Below, piece by piece: positions 5,058 through 5,069 of a stretch of DNA of 5,069 nt (position 1 is its first letter; every line of letters begins with the position of its first letter). This DNA comes from Alcanivorax sp. (GTDB taxonomy: Bacteria; Pseudomonadota; Gammaproteobacteria; Pseudomonadales; Alcanivoracaceae), in NCBI GenBank assembly GCA_007135015.1, contig SLJS01000271.1:1-5069 (forward strand), read 5' to 3'. Under the pieces are notes generated by a model, which saw nothing but the letters and a program-made list of their open reading frames with translations, did no database searches and was not told the DNA's origin. The position numbers and the translations under genes are program-made.

Positions 5058-5069
5058 CCCCTTGATCGA

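Overview
This window carries a compatible-solute (osmoprotection) locus of a GC-rich, probably halophilic or haloalkaliphilic gammaproteobacterium. That placement is an inference from base composition, the ectoine genes, the MarR-type EctR regulator and the acid-rich protein ends; no rRNA or other phylogenetic marker is present. All five genes look intact.

Layout. Positions 1-108 are non-coding and hold two GC-rich hairpins just past the 3' end of a transporter gene. Positions 109-1704 (minus strand) encode a 531-residue BCCT-family secondary transporter. A 199-bp divergent intergenic region (1705-1903) contains a good sigma70-type promoter reading rightward (TTGACA, 17 bp, TAGACT) with a perfect 11-bp palindrome over its -10 element. 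It also holds a GC-rich dyad in front of the transporter and a hairpin in the rightward leader. On the plus strand follow ectR (1904-2449, MarR family), ectA (2455-2991), ectB (3052-4356) and ectC (4433-4825). Positions 4826-5069 are non-coding: seven tandem copies of a G-rich heptamer, then two hairpins.

How it works together. EctB makes L-2,4-diaminobutyrate from aspartate semialdehyde, EctA acetylates it on the gamma nitrogen, and EctC cyclises the product to ectoine. The divergent transporter would import an osmolyte, so uptake and synthesis sit back to back around one control region. EctR lies only 5 nt ahead of ectA and so is probably co-transcribed with the genes it is expected to repress. 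No aspartokinase (ask) or hydroxylase (ectD) gene is seen in the 244 nt after ectC.

The pathway itself is well known, and I see no new multi-gene system. The points worth a second look are: (1) coordinated departures of the BCCT protein from the family's aromatic-box, signature and ion-coupling positions; (2) the operonic placement of ectR and a palindrome on its own -10; (3) strong intra-operon hairpins at the ectR/ectA and ectB/ectC junctions; and (4) the heptamer array with G-quadruplex potential after ectC.
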